Positions 1-6,404 of a stretch of DNA of 9,636 bases are shown piece by piece (position 1 is the stretch's first letter; every line of letters begins with the position of its first letter). Source of the DNA: Thermoplasmata archaeon (GTDB lineage: Archaea > Thermoplasmatota > Thermoplasmata > UBA184); contig JASHUP010000250.1 in assembly GCA_030039915.1 (NCBI GenBank), forward strand, positions 1 through 9,636, in the 5' to 3' direction. A program made the translations under genes and the position numbers. The notes beneath the pieces were generated by a model that was not told the DNA's origin, searched no databases, and saw nothing but the letters and a program-made list of their open reading frames with translations.

Positions 1-1
1 G

Positions 2-172
2 GCGCAGCAGATCGCCCTGGTCGAAGATGCGTTGGGTTGGTTGAGGTCGAAGAACTCAACTCGGACGGTGAGCGCCCTGCCAAGTTACTCCACCCGGGCC
101 CGAGCAACCTACGGGCGGGTTGGGCTCGTCGAGCGCCTTCGCTCCGAGTTCATGATCCGCGAACTCGCCTGA
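2..172 (+). CDS. C-terminal fragment of an unidentified protein
   Basis: An open frame enters from the left edge and ends at TGA 170-172, giving 56 residues. It ends in GLVERLRSEFMIRELA. G/C dominates the third codon positions, as in the confident genes of this window, and the competing frames look less protein-like. The tail is basic and mostly helical in character, with no cysteine and no membrane segment. It converges on the next gene with a 31-nt spacer. I do not recognise the family; the visible part is too short for any functional claim. Confidence 0.6.
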   Translation, partial: AQQIALVEDALGWLRSKNSTRTVSALPSYSTRARATYGRVGLVERLRSEFMIRELA

Positions 173-203
173 GCACGCCTCTACCGCCGACTACCGTCGA
201 GGC

Positions 204-557
204 TCAGTTGTTCGGGTTCGCTCGGAACCAGACCATTATTTCGACGAGGATTCCCAGCGCGCAAAAGACCGCGCTCAGGATCACGAAGGTGAGCACCACG
301 AACATGTTGTTGGTGGTGAGCGGTCCCGGCGGGCACGGTCCATCCTGGCCGTTCCCGTTGGCGGGCGGGCACAGGCTCTGCGAGGGGGTCGTGAAGACGA
401 CACCGGCCGCGACGGCGGTGAGGGCGAGAGCCCCCGCGAAGACGAGAACGGCGATCCCCACCCAGCGGGCTTCGGACGTGACGATCGCATGCGACGGCCG
501 CGTGTCCGCCTCGTCGTGGGCCAGGGCGGTGGAGGATGGGGTCTCGGAGGCCGGCAT
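204..557 (-). CDS. Small two-helix membrane protein, unknown function
   Basis: This is a 117-residue protein read from ATG at 557. A polar N-terminal stretch (1-30) is followed by helix 1 (about 32-54), an outward-facing loop with Cys63 and Cys75 that could form a disulfide, helix 2 (about 84-110), and a short tail ending NPNN. The frame stays open upstream to a GTG at 686, which would add 43 residues. I prefer 557 because the stretch just before it (about 565-590) is AT-rich compared with the rest and looks more like promoter than coding sequence. It lies downstream of the GltD-like gene on the same strand, with a gap of about 220 nt, so co-transcription is possible but not evident. No family recognised. 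Confidence 0.7.
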   Translation of the reverse strand: MPASETPSSTALAHDEADTRPSHAIVTSEARWVGIAVLVFAGALALTAVAAGVVFTTPSQSLCPPANGNGQDGPCPPGPLTTNNMFVVLTFVILSAVFCALGILVEIMVWFRANPNN

Positions 558-778
558 CCGGACGGGTATGGTGAACTCAACTAAGGCATTTTCGAGACGT
601 TCCTGCGGCGTCCCGTATGGCTCTCTCGGCAGGCCGGGGGGGAGGGTCGGGTCCGCGTGTCGCTCGCGTTCGCCGGGCCGGAGCACGCGAGCATAGATGG
701 GTCACCGCATGGGTCCAGCTTCCGGCCGCAAAACGAAGCAGAAGTTCCCGACGACGCCGCCTCGCCGGTCGACCGGTG

Positions 779-2206
779 TTACGGTGTCCAGGTCTGACCG
801 CCGTATCCAGAGGGCTTTTCGGGCGGCGTCGGTCCACCGAACGGGTCCGGCCGAGGTTCCGGTTCGCGTCCGTGCTTCTTCGCGAGGTAAGCGTCGATGG
901 CGGTCGCGGCTCGTTCTCCGGCCGCCATCGCGTGGACGACCGAGCGGCCGCCGGTCGCGAAGACGCCCTCCACCCCGGTCATCCAGCCTTCGTTCTTGCC
1001 CTCGGGCCATCCCATGGAGGCGAACTTGAAGTCGTAGGCTTTGTCGAAATCGTCCACGTCCGCCACCTCGCCGACGGCCACGATGACCATGTCGCAGTCG
1101 ATCTTCTCCTCGGAATTCGGGACGACCACCAACGTTCGCCGGCCCTTGGCGTCCGGGGGCCCGTGTTCGGTCCGCTCCACGACGAGCCCTTGGACGCGGT
1201 CCGTTCCGACGATCGCCTTCGGCGCGCGGTAGAACATGAAGTTGATGCCCTCGATCTCTCCGCCCGACTTCTCCTCCTGCGTCGCCTTCATGTCCTCGGG
1301 CCCCCGGCGGTAGGCGAGGACGACCTCGCTCCCGCCCGAGAGGCGACGCGCGGAGCGAGCGGCATCGAGGGCGACGTCTCCCGCGCCGATGACGACGACC
1401 CGGCGTCCGGTTCGGCCGAACAGACCCGCACTACCCGTGTTCATCGCGAGGAGGAACGGGAGCGCGTGGTAGACCCCCGCGAGTTGCTCGCCCGGGATCC
1501 CCAGCTCCCGGGCCTTGGAAGCGCCCACCGTCACGAGCACCGCTTCGTATCCTTCCTCGAGGAGGCTCTTCGGGGTGTAGTCGACGCCCGCCTTCTTGCC
1601 GGCCACGAAGGTGATGTCGAGATTCTTCCAGCGCGCGAGGTCGGTCGCAAGGTCGTCGGCTTCGAGGTGGTAGCGCGGAATGGTGTTGATCTGACCGCCG
1701 AGGAACGGTTGGACCTCGAAGAGCGTCACGGGATGCCCGCGGATCGCCAGATCCCAGGCCGCCATCAGGCCCGCCGGACCACCCCCGATGATCGCGACCC
1801 GCTCCTCCTTCCGTTTGGAAGGGACGTAGAGCAGATCCGACTTTCCGAAATCGAGCGCGGCGCGCTTCAGGTGGCGGATCGCGATGGGCACGCCGCGCCC
1901 GGCCATGATGCAGTCGTCCTCGCAGAAGTGGTAACACGTCTTGCAGAGGACGGTCGCGAGCGGATTCTCGCGCAGGACAAGGAGCGCGGCTCCATCGAAA
2001 TCGCGCTCGCCGACCTTGATGTTGTATCCCCGCGCGTCCTGCATGATCGGACAGCCCTGGATGCAGTAGGGCATCGCGCATTGGAGGCAACGCTGACCCT
2101 CGAGCACCGCTTCTTCGAGCGTGTACGGATGGTCGATCAGAGCAAACTTCTCGACCCGCTCCTCGCGGTTCTCTTCCTCGATCGGCACTCGCTGGTATCG
2201 GTCCAT
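779..2206 (-). CDS. GltD/NfnB-like FAD, Fe-S, NAD(P)H-dependent oxidoreductase
   Basis: This 475-residue protein has the architecture of the glutamate synthase small subunit (GltD) and of NfnB/sulfide dehydrogenase subunits, about the usual length. Two N-terminal four-cysteine sets (C40, C43, C48, C52; C88, C91, C95, C99) match the Fe-S domain. An FAD dinucleotide fold follows with GGGPAG at 141-146. The NAD(P) fold has GAGDVALDAARSARRL from 274, and YRRGPEDM at 299-306 resembles the GltD segment that favours NADPH. Family proteins pass electrons between NADPH, FAD and Fe-S clusters. No large glutamate synthase subunit or NfnA-like partner is present here, so the electron acceptor is unknown. 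Oddly, the C-terminal FAD motif reads FATGGRSVVHAM, where the family has a GDxxxG-type loop with an Asp; about five residues seem missing. The C-terminal 30 residues are a Pro-rich extension. Confidence 0.93.
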   Translation of the reverse strand: MDRYQRVPIEEENREERVEKFALIDHPYTLEEAVLEGQRCLQCAMPYCIQGCPIMQDARGYNIKVGERDFDGAALLVLRENPLATVLCKTCYHFCEDDCIMAGRGVPIAIRHLKRAALDFGKSDLLYVPSKRKEERVAIIGGGPAGLMAAWDLAIRGHPVTLFEVQPFLGGQINTIPRYHLEADDLATDLARWKNLDITFVAGKKAGVDYTPKSLLEEGYEAVLVTVGASKARELGIPGEQLAGVYHALPFLLAMNTGSAGLFGRTGRRVVVIGAGDVALDAARSARRLSGGSEVVLAYRRGPEDMKATQEEKSGGEIEGINFMFYRAPKAIVGTDRVQGLVVERTEHGPPDAKGRRTLVVVPNSEEKIDCDMVIVAVGEVADVDDFDKAYDFKFASMGWPEGKNEGWMTGVEGVFATGGRSVVHAMAAGERAATAIDAYLAKKHGREPEPRPDPFGGPTPPEKPSGYGGQTWTP

Positions 2207-2247
2207 CGAGATCCCGGCTGTTAGTGAACAGGTCGACCAACGGGGTC

Positions 2248-2253
2248 CCTATA
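2248..2253 (-). promoter_or_regulatory. Possible TATA element for the GltD-like gene
   Basis: On the minus strand ACCTATAGGG lies about 44 nt before ATG 2206. A start site about 26 nt further on would leave a leader of roughly 18 nt. The match is weak and not supported by a second element. Confidence 0.3.
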
Positions 2254-2361
2254 GGTTCTCGGTTCCGCGTGCTATACCATGGGTCGGTGCATTCCCTACG
2301 TCGCACGTTCCCCGATGCGCCGTCTCCTCGAGGAGGCTCGAAACTCTGCGCCGAGCGACCG

Positions 2362-2365
2362 TTAA
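2362..2365 (+). promoter_or_regulatory. TATA-like core of a leaderless promoter for the toroid protein
   Basis: CCGTTAAGGG is the main AT-rich spot in a GC-rich stretch. Its centre is about 29 nt before GTG 2393. The same spacing is seen before the OB-fold gene (6313), which suggests transcription starts within a few bases of the start codon. Confidence 0.5.
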
Positions 2366-2392
2366 GGGCGCGCGGGAGATACCGACGCCGCG

Positions 2393-3364
2393 GTGCCGCC
2401 GAAGAAGCCCCTCGAATGGCTCCTCGAGGAGGACCAGCCCTCGATCCGGTATCTCGCCCTGACTCAGCTCGTGGGGAAGCGGGAGACGGACTCGGACGTG
2501 CGCGCGGCGCGTGCCCGCATCCCTTCCCTCGGTTGGGTGGCGGAGATCCTGAAGCAACGAAATCCCGGGGGCTGGTGGGTCCGCGATCGCGGCTGGCTCG
2601 AGCCAAGGTTCACCGGGACCCACTGGAACATGCTCGCTCTCGCCGACCTGGGGGCGACGCGGTCGATTCCCGAGGTCCGCGCCTCGGCCGAATTCTGGAT
2701 GGCGAAGTCCCCGCTCCGGGGCGGTGGGGTCGGGGGTTTCGGGAAGGGGAAGGGTCATCACTGCTATACCGCGAACATGGCGCGCGGGCTGATCCGTTTC
2801 GGCTACGAGGACGACCCCAGGGTCCGAAAGACCCTCGACTGGTTGGTGAAGACCGCCCATCCGAAGGGAGGTTGGACGTGTCGGTTTGGCACGGATGGGC
2901 CGGCCACGAGCCGCTCGCTCGATGCTTGGGAGGGCCTGGCAGCCTTCGCCGCGTTTCCCCGCTCGAAGTGGACACGTTCGATGCAGGCGTGTGTCGAGCG
3001 GGGGGCGGAGTACTACCTCGAGCGGGAGCTCCACCTCCAAGGGGACCGGTACGAGCCCTGGTATCGCTTCCACTGGCCGGTCCATTACTACTACGACCTA
3101 TTGGTCGGCCTCGACATCCTGACCGCTCTGGGGTACGGCGATGACCCGCGTCTCGGCTACGCCCTCGACCTACTCCGTTCGAAGCGGCGCCCAGACGGTC
3201 GGTGGAATCTGGACGCGGTGCAGACGGACCCCGACCCCGAAAGCGCCCGGTGGTTCGCGGCGCACCCGAAACAGCGCCCGGTCCCGCTGACGTTTGAACC
3301 GGCTGGGAAGCCGAGCAAGATGATCACCCTCCGGGCGTTGACCGTGCTCTCTCGAGTGAGTTAG
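2393..3364 (+). CDS. Terpenoid cyclase/prenyltransferase-like alpha-alpha toroid protein
   Basis: This 323-residue protein starts at GTG 2393, chosen because of the TATA-like core 29 nt upstream. It consists of paired helices with Gly/Trp-rich turns typical of the squalene cyclase and protein prenyltransferase fold: GGWWVRDRGW (59-68), GGWTCRFG (159-166) and DGRWNLD (268-274). An internal repeat, GYEDDPRVRKTLDWL (137-151) and GYGDDPRLGYALDLL (247-261), supports a repeated-helix toroid. The squalene-hopene cyclase acid motif DxDD is absent; the two loops read YEDD and YGDD. The Asp-Cys-His zinc site of protein prenyltransferases is not obvious either, although HHC (122-124), C163 and H231 are present. 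There is no signal peptide or membrane helix. I infer a cytosolic toroid protein of unknown ligand. It is divergently placed from the GltD-like gene. Confidence 0.8.
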   Translation: MPPKKPLEWLLEEDQPSIRYLALTQLVGKRETDSDVRAARARIPSLGWVAEILKQRNPGGWWVRDRGWLEPRFTGTHWNMLALADLGATRSIPEVRASAEFWMAKSPLRGGGVGGFGKGKGHHCYTANMARGLIRFGYEDDPRVRKTLDWLVKTAHPKGGWTCRFGTDGPATSRSLDAWEGLAAFAAFPRSKWTRSMQACVERGAEYYLERELHLQGDRYEPWYRFHWPVHYYYDLLVGLDILTALGYGDDPRLGYALDLLRSKRRPDGRWNLDAVQTDPDPESARWFAAHPKQRPVPLTFEPAGKPSKMITLRALTVLSRVS

Positions 3365-3383
3365 TCGGGGTCGCTCAGCCCCT

Positions 3384-3430
3384 TCCGACCGCGGCTCCGG
3401 TCGGAGACGGGAGCCGCTTTCCTCCGACCG
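3384..3430. repeat. Interleaved inverted repeats in the convergent spacer, possible bidirectional terminator
   Basis: TCCGACCG (3384-3391) pairs with CGGTCGGA (3398-3405). GCGGCTCC (3391-3398) pairs with GGAGCCGC (3410-3417), followed by TTTCCTCC. A second TCCGACCG lies at 3423-3430. The two 8-bp stems share bases, so they are alternatives or parts of a knotted fold. The position between two convergent genes (stops at 3364 and 3524) fits transcription termination, but the pyrimidine tail is short. The rest of 3365-3523 shows no gene. Confidence 0.45.
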
Positions 3431-3523
3431 AGAAACGGCCCGCTGGGGCGCCCGTCTCATCCCGGCCGAATGCCGACGAGGCACCCGGGCGGGTGCGAGG
3501 TTCGTGGCCCGATGGGCGTACGC

Positions 3524-4642
3524 CTAGAGGAGCTTTCCTGCGCGGACGACGGGAGTCCCGTCGATGGCGACGTCCGCCCCGGCGAGGGTGACCCAGTTCA
3601 TGAAGGTCGATCTGTTCGTGCCGTGGAGATGGTGGTTCCGTCCCAAAGATAGGGTGACCGAACCGAGTTCCACGGACTCGAGATTGGGAACGTCCTTCGC
3701 GGCCGGATTTAACCCGAGGGTGAGACAGCCCGTTCGGTCCCGTCCGGCGGTGCCGCTCCGAAAGCGCCGAGCGAATTCCTCCTCTCCGTTGACCTCACGA
3801 TCGAACGAGAACGACTTCAGCCGGCCATCGGCGAAATCGAGAGTTCCTCCCTCGCTCCAGTACCACCAGATGTTGGTCCGCCGGTTCGCGTGTATCTGCC
3901 CCTCCGCGGTCTGGGAGTCGAGCGCCACGTCGACCCGTCCCGCGGGGACCTGCGCTAACATGTCCGCCGGGCCGTACCGCTTGTCCCGCGGATGGGGCGT
4001 TCCATCGTGAACGCGAGGAGCCCCTCGACCTATCCCTACCTCGAGGTCGGTTCCGTTCGGGTGAGTGATCCGCACCTTCTTTCCGTGCGAGAGCGGTCCA
4101 TACAGCCGGGCCGCGCGCCTCGTCGTCTCCCGGGGGTCGGTGAGGCATGCCCGCAGGATGCCTTCCTCCCACTGCGCCCGGTCGAGCTTCCACTCTCTCG
4201 CTCGTCCCTCGGTCGCGAATCCGATCGCCACCCGCGCCCCGCGAAGACCGGACTTCCTCGCGGCCGCGTACCAAGGAGAGAACCAGGCGGTCGCCTCGTC
4301 GAACGTCTTCTCGGGAATCTTCTCGATGCGGTCCGTGTCGCCCGGGCCCCAGAAATGGACGTACACGTCCGCGGCTTTCAGCGCCGCCCACTCCGGCGCG
4401 CTCGATTTGCCGAGGAGCTTACTCTGCTTGCGGTCGATTGCGCGCCACCACGCCTCCTCGTCCTCCTGGATGTGGAGGGTTCTGCCCCCCACGCGACGAA
4501 TCTCGTCGACCATCGCGAGGGCGAACGGCATGGTGTGGTCCCAGGACTCGATGACCGCGTTTTCCCCTGCCCGAACTTTGAGGTATTTGGTCACAATGTT
4601 CCGGGCTGCGGCGCGGTGGAGCGTCGAGGGAGACCCGCTCAT
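3524..4642 (-). CDS. Peptidase M29 (aminopeptidase T)-like protein, probably catalytically degenerate
   Basis: This 372-residue protein starts at ATG 4642; a GTG at 4648 would add two residues. GGAAGG at 4651-4656 lies 8 nt before the ATG, which supports it. Residue numbers here count from the GTG. Length and C-terminal layout match the M29 aminopeptidases: an N-terminal Rossmann-like half, RITHPNGTDLEVGI (193-206), LTLGLNP (309-315), VTLSLGRNHHLHG (331-343) and DVAIDG (359-364). Family members are cytosolic two-metal aminopeptidases. Here the expected ligand positions look replaced: PAGRVDV (235-241) where relatives have GEV, GCLTLGLNP where they have AELGIGxNP, VTLSLG for xHIALG, and MNWVTL for HxDF. 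I therefore infer the fold is kept and the classical metal site is lost. The alignment is from memory of the family. Confidence 0.8.
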   Translation of the reverse strand: MSGSPSTLHRAAARNIVTKYLKVRAGENAVIESWDHTMPFALAMVDEIRRVGGRTLHIQEDEEAWWRAIDRKQSKLLGKSSAPEWAALKAADVYVHFWGPGDTDRIEKIPEKTFDEATAWFSPWYAAARKSGLRGARVAIGFATEGRAREWKLDRAQWEEGILRACLTDPRETTRRAARLYGPLSHGKKVRITHPNGTDLEVGIGRGAPRVHDGTPHPRDKRYGPADMLAQVPAGRVDVALDSQTAEGQIHANRRTNIWWYWSEGGTLDFADGRLKSFSFDREVNGEEEFARRFRSGTAGRDRTGCLTLGLNPAAKDVPNLESVELGSVTLSLGRNHHLHGTNRSTFMNWVTLAGADVAIDGTPVVRAGKLL

Positions 4643-4650
4643 GGGCACAT

Positions 4651-4656
4651 CCTTCC
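4651..4656 (-). promoter_or_regulatory. Shine-Dalgarno of the M29-like gene
   Basis: Minus-strand GGAAGG lies 8 nt before ATG 4642 but only 2 nt before GTG 4648, so it favours the ATG. A TATA-like CATATTG at about 4689-4695 would place the transcript start near 4666, leaving a short leader that contains this site. Confidence 0.45.
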
Positions 4657-4773
4657 GGCTGTCACGCAGGTTGTGAGTACACGAGACCCAATATGAGCAG
4701 GTAGGTGAGTGAAAGAATACCTATCGGAGTTCCGAAAAGGCACCCGCCGGTCACGACCCGGTGAGGGGTCCGT

Positions 4774-5253
4774 TCAACGAGGAGCCGCCGGACGGCCCGC
4801 CCGGTAATCTCGTTCCAATGCTCTTCCGAGGTTCCGCCACATCGTCCGGAGCTCTCGCTCGAGCGCGACCTTCGAGGGGTTCTTCACGCCGAGGGAGGTC
4901 GCCCTGCGTTTGCCCCGCATGGTGAACTCGGTCGACCCATCGCGAAGCGGTCGAAGGGTGTAGACGAGGTCCCAAGTACGGTAGTTCCCCTCCGCGGTCG
5001 CGGTCCACCGATCCGGCGGATGAAGCGCGACGACCTGCCGGCTCCACATCCACCCGTGAGGGGTTTCGTTGAGGTCCTCGTAGACCACCGTGCGCCGGTT
5101 CTTTCGGATAAGCTGCCGCGACCCCGGGTCACCCTGAAGCTTGCGGTCAGCATCGGTATAGTCCGTACACCATGCGTAGGCGTAATCCAATGGGGCATGG
5201 AAGACGGTCTTGATCTCGTAAACGGAGACAGGTCTGGTCGTCAGTACGCTCAC
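4774..5253 (-). CDS. SRPBCC (START/Bet v 1-like) family protein
   Basis: This 159-residue protein starts at GTG 5253; no other in-frame start is near. It opens with a beta strand and the pattern VYEIKTVFHAPLDYAYAW (11-28), typical of SRPBCC proteins where 'xAPxxxVW' leads into helix 1. A run of strands follows (RTVVYEDL 54-61, WMWSRQVVALHP 68-79, RWTATAEGNYRTWDLVYTL 82-100, STEFTMRGKRRA 107-118) and then a long basic C-terminal helix (124-152), which closes the hydrophobic pocket in this fold. The family binds or transforms hydrophobic ligands; the ligand is not readable from sequence. No signal peptide is seen. The 125 nt downstream, before the M29-like gene, holds that gene's promoter. The 177 nt between this start and the DUF1801 stop contain nothing I recognise. 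Confidence 0.75.
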   Translation of the reverse strand: MSVLTTRPVSVYEIKTVFHAPLDYAYAWCTDYTDADRKLQGDPGSRQLIRKNRRTVVYEDLNETPHGWMWSRQVVALHPPDRWTATAEGNYRTWDLVYTLRPLRDGSTEFTMRGKRRATSLGVKNPSKVALERELRTMWRNLGRALERDYRAGRPAAPR

Positions 5254-5430
5254 GCTCCGACGCGCCTAAGCCTTCTGCCCGTCATCTAGTCTACGGACTC
5301 TGGCCACCGCCGAAGAGGCCAGAATGGACAGCGAGGTTCAATCGCGAGGGGGAAGGTCGGCCCTCGGTCCGCCTGGGATTCCAAGAGGCCCGCATCCCAT
5401 CCGTGGTCGCACCGTCCGTCCCGCGAGATC

Positions 5431-5874
5431 CTAGGGGGACTTTGGGCGGGAGCCCGCCCTTCGAGCAGCCCTCGATCGTCCCTTCGGGACCGGCCGGTCG
5501 GCAGCCTTTTCGCGATTGTAGCGTACCGCGGCCCGGATCAGCTCGCCGAGGGCCTTTTCGTCCACGACGTCGGTTTCGAAGAGGTCGATAGCCCGCCACT
5601 CCTTACCTCCAAGCCCCGCATTGAACAGTTTCTTAGGGTCGGGCAGGTGCGCCCCGTGAGGGAACGTGACCTTCACTTTTCCGGTGTGCGGGTTCGCGAT
5701 CGCCACGATGCCGAAGTGGGACCAAGTGGGGGTCCCCATCCATTTGAACTCCTCGACGATTTCGCGGTCGGCGACGAGCATCACCCGACGGATCTGTTGT
5801 ATGCGTTCTGCCCGCCAGTCGCCCACATGAGCGAGGAGACGGTCGATGAGGACTGAGGGAGGAGACTTGTCCAT
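5431..5874 (-). CDS. DUF1801 domain protein
   Basis: This 147-residue protein is read from ATG 5874. The frame is open to a TTG at 5907, but a TATA-like TTAA sits at 5911-5914 and would put the transcript start near 5887, downstream of that TTG. The DUF1801 (YdhG-like) pattern is visible: an N-terminal helix with RIQQIRRVMLVADREIVEEFKW (24-45), GTPTWSHFGIVAIANP (47-62), VKVTFPHGAHLPDP (67-80) and KLFNAGLGGKEWRAIDLFE (82-100), then a C-terminal helix DEKALGELIRAAVRY. Small proteins of this family have a frataxin-like fold; a role in metal handling is only suggested for some relatives. The last 25 residues are a basic Arg/Lys/Pro tail that could touch nucleic acid. It is preceded by its own promoter and so is probably transcribed alone or with the SRPBCC gene downstream. 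Confidence 0.8.
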   Translation of the reverse strand: MDKSPPSVLIDRLLAHVGDWRAERIQQIRRVMLVADREIVEEFKWMGTPTWSHFGIVAIANPHTGKVKVTFPHGAHLPDPKKLFNAGLGGKEWRAIDLFETDVVDEKALGELIRAAVRYNREKAADRPVPKGRSRAARRAGSRPKSP

Positions 5875-5908
5875 CGTCGGCTCGAATCGTCGTGCCGGAT
5901 ACATCAAC

Positions 5909-5916
5909 CGTTAACG
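5909..5916 (-). promoter_or_regulatory. TATA-like core for the DUF1801 gene
   Basis: CGTTAACG is an AT core in GC-rich surroundings, centred about 38 nt before ATG 5874. A start site 26 nt on would leave a leader of about 13 nt. It decides against the TTG at 5907. Confidence 0.5.
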
Positions 5917-5938
5917 AGCTTTCCGTCGCTCCGCTTGG

Positions 5939-5967
5939 GGCTCCACCGAGAACGGAGCCTACGGTGG
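5939..5967. repeat. Interleaved short inverted repeats downstream of the OB-fold gene
   Basis: GGCTCC (5939-5944) can pair with GGAGCC (5954-5959), and CCACCG (5943-5948) with CGGTGG (5962-5967). The arms alternate, so the two stems exclude each other or form a knot. It lies in the 3' trailer of the OB-fold gene, just before the DUF1801 promoter. Six-base stems are easily found by chance in GC-rich DNA. Confidence 0.25.
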
Positions 5968-6025
5968 CTGAGGGCGCGAACCCCCTTCGTGGGAGTCGAA
6001 GGTTCCGTACCCGGGGTAAGTCCGC

Positions 6026-6313
6026 TCAGGGCAAGACGGTGATCTTCCCCGAGCGGCCCATCGAGACCTGGAGCTTTCCGCGAAAGTCCTTCACCCAGCC
6101 GTCGGTGATCCGGATCTTCTGTCCGACGCTGTAGCGCTTGGTGTCCTCGCCCCACAACGTGAGAGTGATCGTTCCGGTTTCGTCCTGGAGCGTCGCATCC
6201 GCGACCTGCGATGCGCCTCGGGATGTGGTCACATCGCGCGGTGCCGAAATGGCCGTGATGGTGGCGTCGATCGTCGCATTCTGGTTCGCTCGGAGGGTGG
6301 CGATTCCTGCCAT
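6026..6313 (-). CDS. Single OB-fold nucleic-acid-binding protein (RPA/SSB-like)
   Basis: This 95-residue protein starts at ATG 6313 and has a strong leaderless promoter. Strand patterns fit one OB fold of the RPA/tRNA-anticodon type: ATIDATITAIS (13-23), VADATLQDETGTITLTLWGED (37-57, with the classic DETGxIxLxLW turn), YSVGQKIRITDGWVKDF (61-77) and KLQVSMGRSGKITVL (80-94). Many archaea have small proteins of this kind that bind single-stranded DNA or RNA, alone or as accessory RPA subunits. There is no zinc finger and no second OB fold, so it is a minimal version. The domain is clear; the exact substrate is inference. It is downstream of, and on the same strand as, the exported protein gene, with a 91-nt gap that contains its own promoter. 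Confidence 0.85.
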   Translation of the reverse strand: MAGIATLRANQNATIDATITAISAPRDVTTSRGASQVADATLQDETGTITLTLWGEDTKRYSVGQKIRITDGWVKDFRGKLQVSMGRSGKITVLP

Positions 6314-6338
6314 GACGGTTGTGACCCAAGCCGGGCAA

Positions 6339-6346
6339 GTTAAACC
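6339..6346 (-). promoter_or_regulatory. TATA box of the OB-fold gene (leaderless)
   Basis: Minus-strand GGTTTAAC is the best archaeal TATA-like match in the window. Its centre is about 29 nt before ATG 6313, so the transcript should begin within a few bases of the start codon. No Shine-Dalgarno is visible in between. Confidence 0.65.
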
Positions 6347-6404
6347 GTCTCCGCTCGCCCTTTCGGTTGCCTTCGGGGTCGTTTCCCGACCTTCCCCGCG
6401 GGCC

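Noticed and set aside
617..2224. Long plus-strand open frame of 535 codons
   Set aside because: It is antisense to the GltD-like gene, whose cysteine sets and FAD/NAD motifs are unmistakable. The plus-strand translation is Arg/Asp/Glu/His-rich without domain features, a usual product of GC-rich codon bias.
2324..2431. Palindrome CTCCTCGAGGAG at 2324-2335 and 2420-2431, flanking the start of the toroid gene
   Set aside because: The second copy simply encodes Leu-Leu-Glu-Glu with this genome's preferred codons, and a near copy sits in the GltD-like gene for the same reason. Only the first copy is non-coding, so a shared operator is not supported.
1431..2606. Minus-strand 391-codon open frame spanning the divergent promoter
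   Set aside because: It covers the GltD-like gene in another frame and the start of the toroid gene, and its translation is Arg/Pro/Ser-rich low-complexity.
5444..5459. GGGCGGG/CCCGCCC hairpin at the end of the DUF1801 gene
   Set aside because: It encodes the basic tail and is not followed by a T-rich tract on the minus strand. It is not convincing as a terminator.
5876..5890. TTCGA with flanking complementary bases, resembling a tRNA T-loop
   Set aside because: No acceptor, D or anticodon arms fit around it, and it lies in the leader of the DUF1801 gene. No tRNA or rRNA gene was found elsewhere.
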